A DNA stretch of 17,056 bases from an uncultured bacterium (GTDB lineage: Bacteria > Patescibacteria > JAEDAM01 > Absconditabacterales > Absconditicoccaceae), in assembly GCA_903904545.1 (NCBI GenBank), contig CAIVDB010000031.1:1-17056 (forward strand), in the 5' to 3' direction. This document shows positions 13,242 to 17,056 of this stretch, one piece after another. Each line of letters starts with the position of its first letter. Position 1 is the first letter of the stretch. The translations under genes were made by a program, and so were the position numbers. The notes beneath the pieces are model-generated. The model saw only the letters and a program-made list of their open reading frames with translations. It had not been told where the DNA came from and did no database searches.

Positions 13242-16200
13242 TTATTCCTTAATAAACTTAGCTCTTCTGGCATTACCAGAAGCATCTATCAAAGACATTA
13301 TGTAGCTTCCAGATGCTAACGAAGTAATATCTACTTCATTAGCCTCTTTGATTTTTAGTACTGATTTACCAACGATGCTGTATATTTCAATATATTGAAA
13401 TTTTTCAGCGCTATTGATATGTAAGATGTCCTTTGCAGGATTGGGATAGATAGAAATAGACTTTTCATCTAGTTCATTAATCCCAGTAGAATGAATGTAA
13501 ATAACCTTGCTTTTCTGGCAGTAATGGCCATCCAGTACGGTTAGAATTACTGAGTCTGTGCCGGGTCCAAAGGTTGCATTTGCAGTGCCTTGGCCACTTT
13601 GTGGCGTGGGAAGCCAGTTATACTGGTAATTATCACCAGGAAGAAGTGTTCCCCCAGTAACTGAGACAGAAACAGTCTGTTCATTAATGACAGAGAGTAT
13701 GCTGATAGGTTGTGGCTCTGTAATAGTTACAGAGTTCATCCCAACACATCCATTTGCATCAGTAACGCTAACTACATATATCCCAGCATGCAGTCCATTC
13801 ACTGCATTGTTCCCCTGGCCATTGCCAGGAGTCGGGTTCCAGAGATAGTTGTATGGATAGTTGCCGCCAGTTACACTGACGTTTGCAAATCCATTATTTC
13901 CCCCAGGACAGGTCACCATACCTGCAGAGTTAAATGTTAGTTGTAGTGGAGGCTTTACAGTCACCGTAATAGAGGCTGTGTTTGTGCATCCATTAGTATT
14001 GGTTCCTACTACAGAATAGGTAGTAGTAGTACTGGGGCTCACGATACTCTGTGACCCAATAGAACCAGTATTCCAGATATAATTAGCAGCACCAACGGCA
14101 GTTAAAGTTGACAAGCTCCCTGCACAAACAGGGTTTTGGCTCGCTGTAATGCTAACAGTAGGTGATGGATTTATAGTAATGGTGGTAGACGCAGTGTCTA
14201 CGCATCCATTAGTATCTATCCCCATCACCGAATAGGTAGTAGCAATGAGGGGAGAAACCGTTTTGGTCGCTCCTGTCCCTAAGCCATTACTCCATACGTA
14301 GGTGTTGGTGCCATTCGCAGTTAGAATTGACGAACCACCAGCACAAATGGTGTTTGGATTGGCGGTTAAAGAGATAGCTGGCGATGGATGTATATCAAAA
14401 CTTATGAATCCATTATTTGTACATCCATTCGCTCCAGTAACAATAACTGAGTGACTAATAGTAAGTGGAATGCTCCCTGTATTGATAGGGATGGTAGTGA
14501 AACTTGGTGTAGTAACGCCATTACTCCATGCATAGGAGACGGCATTGCTAATGGCACTAAGTGTTACAGACTCTCCATTGCATATGGTTGTGGCACTTGC
14601 GCCAGTAGCGAGTGTTGGTTTCGGATTGACAGTGATGTCAATAGATCCACTGTTTGAACATCCATTAGTTCCTGTAACCTGCATGGTATAAGTATAAGTT
14701 CCTACACTAGGGGTTACAGAGATACTTGATGTTGTAGCTCCCGTACTCCATAAATAAGAAGGAACGTTGCTTATAGCGGTTAGCGTTGTTGATTCACCAC
14801 TACATAGCGAAGAAGTAGTTGCACTAAGTGATAGTGTTGGTTTCGGAACAACTACGACTGTAAAAGTCATAGCTTGACCTATTCCACAAGCATTTACTCC
14901 CATAACTGATACTTGACCACCGACTGAGTTCCCCCAGTTGATAGTACAGTTAGCAGTCCCTTGTCCTCCCGTAATAGTAGCCCCATTTGGTGCTGACCAG
15001 ACATAGGAAGTTGCATTAGTACTTACAGCTGAGCCATAAGTTACTGATTGCCCTTCACAAGGAGAGGAAATGGGTATTGAGAAGTTAATATTCCCAGGTA
15101 AGGGTTTTACCGTTACATTAAGTGTCCCATTCATATCATTTTGACAGCCCACACTGTTGTATGATGCAGAAATAGTGTATGTTCCAGCAGGCTGCGGACC
15201 AAATGATATTGGGAATCCTGTTCCAAAAAGATACCCCACATTCACTCCCTGATTAAACAGGTAATATGCAGCATTCGCTTCAGAACCGTTCAGTCCAATT
15301 CCCGATCCTTGTTGATTAGCACAATAGGTAGAATCTCCTGTAATGGTATATGCCATCGGAAGATTTTGTACGATGAGAGATACATTACTTGTATCCGAAC
15401 ATCCATTGCTATCAGTTCCAATGACGGAATAGAAAGCATTCGAAGTTGCTAACCCCGAAATGCTGGGTGTTGTCATTCCGTTATTCCACGCAAATGATAG
15501 ATTGCTAGGGTTGGCAGTTAGCTGTAATGAGTCTCCATAACAGAGAACATTATCACCTATAATCCATACGTTTGGCTTTGGCTTAACGAAAACGTTAAAT
15601 ATTCTCGCTTGACCTGTTCCACAAGCATTTACTCCTATGACGGACACAGTTCCTCCTATTGAGTTTCCCCAATAGATGATTGCATGGCCTGTTCCTTGTC
15701 CACTTACTATAGTGGCACCATTTGGGACTAACCAGATAAAGGAAGTAACGTAGCTACTATACGAAACAAGATATGATTTTGTTTCTCCTTCGCAGACAAT
15801 CGTGTCACCTATGATGTAACCAATAAACCCAGGTAATGGTTTTACCGTTACATTAAGTGTACCGTTCATTGGAGCATCACAGTAAACATTGTTGTTAAAT
15901 CCTCTGACAGTATAGGTCCCTGCAGGATGAAGTCCAAAGTTGATTGGCGATCCAGTGCCATTAACATTTGCAACTCCCATTCCATTCTTATACAACTTAT
16001 ACCAACAATTGCTTTCAGACCCAGAGAGTCCAATCACAACTCCTTGTTGATTAGCACAATAGCTGTTATCGCCAACAATAGAATAAACTGTTGGTGGTGA
16101 TTGTACAGTAATTGGATAAGTCATTGTATCCGAACACCCATTACTACCAGTTCCAACCACAATAAATTGGGCTGAAGTAGTCAGTCCAAAGATGTTTAGT

Positions 16201-17036
16201 GTATCCGAATTTGGTCCCACGAACCAATGATAATTCACTGCTCCATGAGCAATAAGTGTCACATTGCTTCCAGTACAAATAGGAAGTGTTGGACCAGTAA
16301 CCCATACATTTGGATTGTTTTTTACTACAATCTTAAATGTATCCTGTTGGATAACTGTCATACTGGAGTTCAAAACACTTACTACATAAGTAGTAGTATA
16401 CTGAACAAAAACAGAGATAGTTGGAGTAGTTTGTCCTGTACTCCATAAATACCATACTCCGTTTGTGTATGGATATCCAATGGTAGTGCTTGTTCCCTTA
16501 CACAGAGAATCAATAGTAGTACTTGTAGCAGGGGGGTTATTCACAACAATCTTGAAGGTGTCCGTGGCAATATCTGCCGTAACAGCATTTTGCCACCGAA
16601 CAAAGTAAGTAGTCGTAAATAGAGGAGATACTGTGATTTGTGCTGATGTAGCACCAGTATTCCAGTCATAGCCATTGGCATAAGACCTTAAAGTCCCAAT
16701 AGTCCTACTCTGACCTACAAAAATAGAGTCGATAGTAAGTGTATTGGGTCTTGGACTAACTACAACCAAAAAGGTATCGTGCACAGGAATCTGATGATAC
16801 AACGTATCATCCCAGTGTTGGATGTAGATGGTTGTAATTAGCGGACTTACTGTAATCTGAGGAACCATTATAGCTCCTGTATTCCAAAGATAAGTCGCGC
16901 CATTTCCGTGAACGGCTCCAATAGTAATAGTGTCTCCAAAGCAAATTGAATCCACAGTTACTGCTGCGTTTACATTGCTCAATCCTAGACCTAAGGTCAG
17001 GAGAGCGAAAATAAAAGATAAAATTTTCTTTTTCAT
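13242..17036 (-). CDS. Secreted Ig/PKD and SprB-repeat protein with type IX sorting tail
   Basis: A 1264-residue surface or secreted protein, probably an adhesin. A signal peptide covers residues 1-24 (KKKILSFIFALLTLGLGLS, cut after NVNA). Thirteen Ig/PKD-like repeats of 70-87 residues follow (25-1027), many with C-x-G near the start, a Y-x-W-x-x-G strand and an NGC ending. Two SprB-like repeats cover 1028-1181 (GGNYPYNYLWNPTPGNGQG; YQYNWLPTPQSGQG). The tail 1182-1264 (SIYPNPAKDILHI ... GSYIMSLIDASGNARRAKF) is a type A sorting domain of the type IX secretion system. Repeats at 239-484 reappear at 485-729. There is no UGA codon despite about 140 glycines, and the start follows an A-rich leader typical of Bacteroidota. 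Transfer from that phylum is likely; no secretion genes are in the window. Confidence 0.92.
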   Translation of the reverse strand: MKKKILSFIFALLTLGLGLSNVNAAVTVDSICFGDTITIGAVHGNGATYLWNTGAIMVPQITVSPLITTIYIQHWDDTLYHQIPVHDTFLVVVSPRPNTLTIDSIFVGQSRTIGTLRSYANGYDWNTGATSAQITVSPLFTTTYFVRWQNAVTADIATDTFKIVVNNPPATSTTIDSLCKGTSTTIGYPYTNGVWYLWSTGQTTPTISVFVQYTTTYVVSVLNSSMTVIQQDTFKIVVKNNPNVWVTGPTLPICTGSNVTLIAHGAVNYHWFVGPNSDTLNIFGLTTSAQFIVVGTGSNGCSDTMTYPITVQSPPTVYSIVGDNSYCANQQGVVIGLSGSESNCWYKLYKNGMGVANVNGTGSPINFGLHPAGTYTVRGFNNNVYCDAPMNGTLNVTVKPLPGFIGYIIGDTIVCEGETKSYLVSYSSYVTSFIWLVPNGATIVSGQGTGHAIIYWGNSIGGTVSVIGVNACGTGQARIFNVFVKPKPNVWIIGDNVLCYGDSLQLTANPSNLSFAWNNGMTTPSISGLATSNAFYSVIGTDSNGCSDTSNVSLIVQNLPMAYTITGDSTYCANQQGSGIGLNGSEANAAYYLFNQGVNVGYLFGTGFPISFGPQPAGTYTISASYNSVGCQNDMNGTLNVTVKPLPGNINFSIPISSPCEGQSVTYGSAVSTNATSYVWSAPNGATITGGQGTANCTINWGNSVGGQVSVMGVNACGIGQAMTFTVVVVPKPTLSLSATTSSLCSGESTTLTAISNVPSYLWSTGATTSSISVTPSVGTYTYTMQVTGTNGCSNSGSIDITVNPKPTLATGASATTICNGESVTLSAISNAVSYAWSNGVTTPSFTTIPINTGSIPLTISHSVIVTGANGCTNNGFISFDIHPSPAISLTANPNTICAGGSSILTANGTNTYVWSNGLGTGATKTVSPLIATTYSVMGIDTNGCVDTASTTITINPSPTVSITASQNPVCAGSLSTLTAVGAANYIWNTGSIGSQSIVSPSTTTTYSVVGTNTNGCTNTASITVTVKPPLQLTFNSAGMVTCPGGNNGFANVSVTGGNYPYNYLWNPTPGNGQGNNAVNGLHAGIYVVSVTDANGCVGMNSVTITEPQPISILSVINEQTVSVSVTGGTLLPGDNYQYNWLPTPQSGQGTANATFGPGTDSVILTVLDGHYCQKSKVIYIHSTGINELDEKSISIYPNPAKDILHINSAEKFQYIEIYSIVGKSVLKIKEANEVDITSLASGSYIMSLIDASGNARRAKFIKE

Positions 17037-17056
17037 TTTGTTTTTTTTTAATTGTT

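Noticed and set aside
13242..17036. Dismissing the large gene as contamination outright
   Set aside because: The flanking DNA shares a 29-nt repeat with the native region at 5902, so the join lies, if anywhere, within about 100 nt after the gene. Transfer remains equally possible.

Overview
The window reads as chromosomal DNA of a bacterium that translates UGA as glycine (genetic code 25), the code known for Absconditabacteria (SR1) and Gracilibacteria (BD1-5). Under the standard code almost every gene here looks broken. With UGA as Gly, topA, pheS, rpsL, rpsG, rplY, a Nudix gene, a P-loop kinase gene and a GIY-YIG gene all become intact, and several UGA codons fall on invariant glycines. Every gene that can be closed ends in TAA or TAG. 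The DNA is AT-rich and Shine-Dalgarno sequences are rare.

Layout. 1-3395 (minus strand): a partial unknown gene, topA with a repeat-type C-terminus, and a small unknown gene. 3396-3803: a gene-free stretch with a promoter candidate and a GC-rich foldback repeat. 3804-4976 (minus): two unknown proteins. 5089-5901 (plus): an unknown 270-residue protein. 5986-7743 (minus): Nudix gene, then a promoter, a Phe-rich leader peptide with an attenuator hairpin, and a one-chain phenylalanyl-tRNA synthetase with a fused FDX-ACB domain. 7923-8102 (plus): a small basic protein. 8238-9110 (minus): a P-loop kinase. 9206-9918: repeats derived from a tRNA 3' end, a hidden GIY-YIG nuclease gene and tRNA-Lys(UUU). 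9966-12757 (minus): a ribosomal protein cluster (uS12, uS7, two unknown small proteins, bL19, bL25, bL28). 13013-13148: a long RNA hairpin and a dispersed 29-nt repeat. 13242-17036 (minus): a 1264-residue secreted repeat protein with a type IX secretion sorting tail.

How the parts fit. Most of the window is translation housekeeping. The phe region looks self-regulating: translation of seven Phe codons in a 23-codon leader would sense charged tRNA-Phe and control a terminator before the synthetase. The ribosomal genes and tRNA-Lys probably form one transcript that ends in a tRNA-enclosing stem with a U-tract. The GIY-YIG gene lies between direct repeats that carry the tRNA-Lys 3' end, like a very small mobile unit. 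The large adhesin-like protein has about 140 glycines and no UGA codon, and its sorting tail is a Bacteroidota hallmark, so it looks imported.
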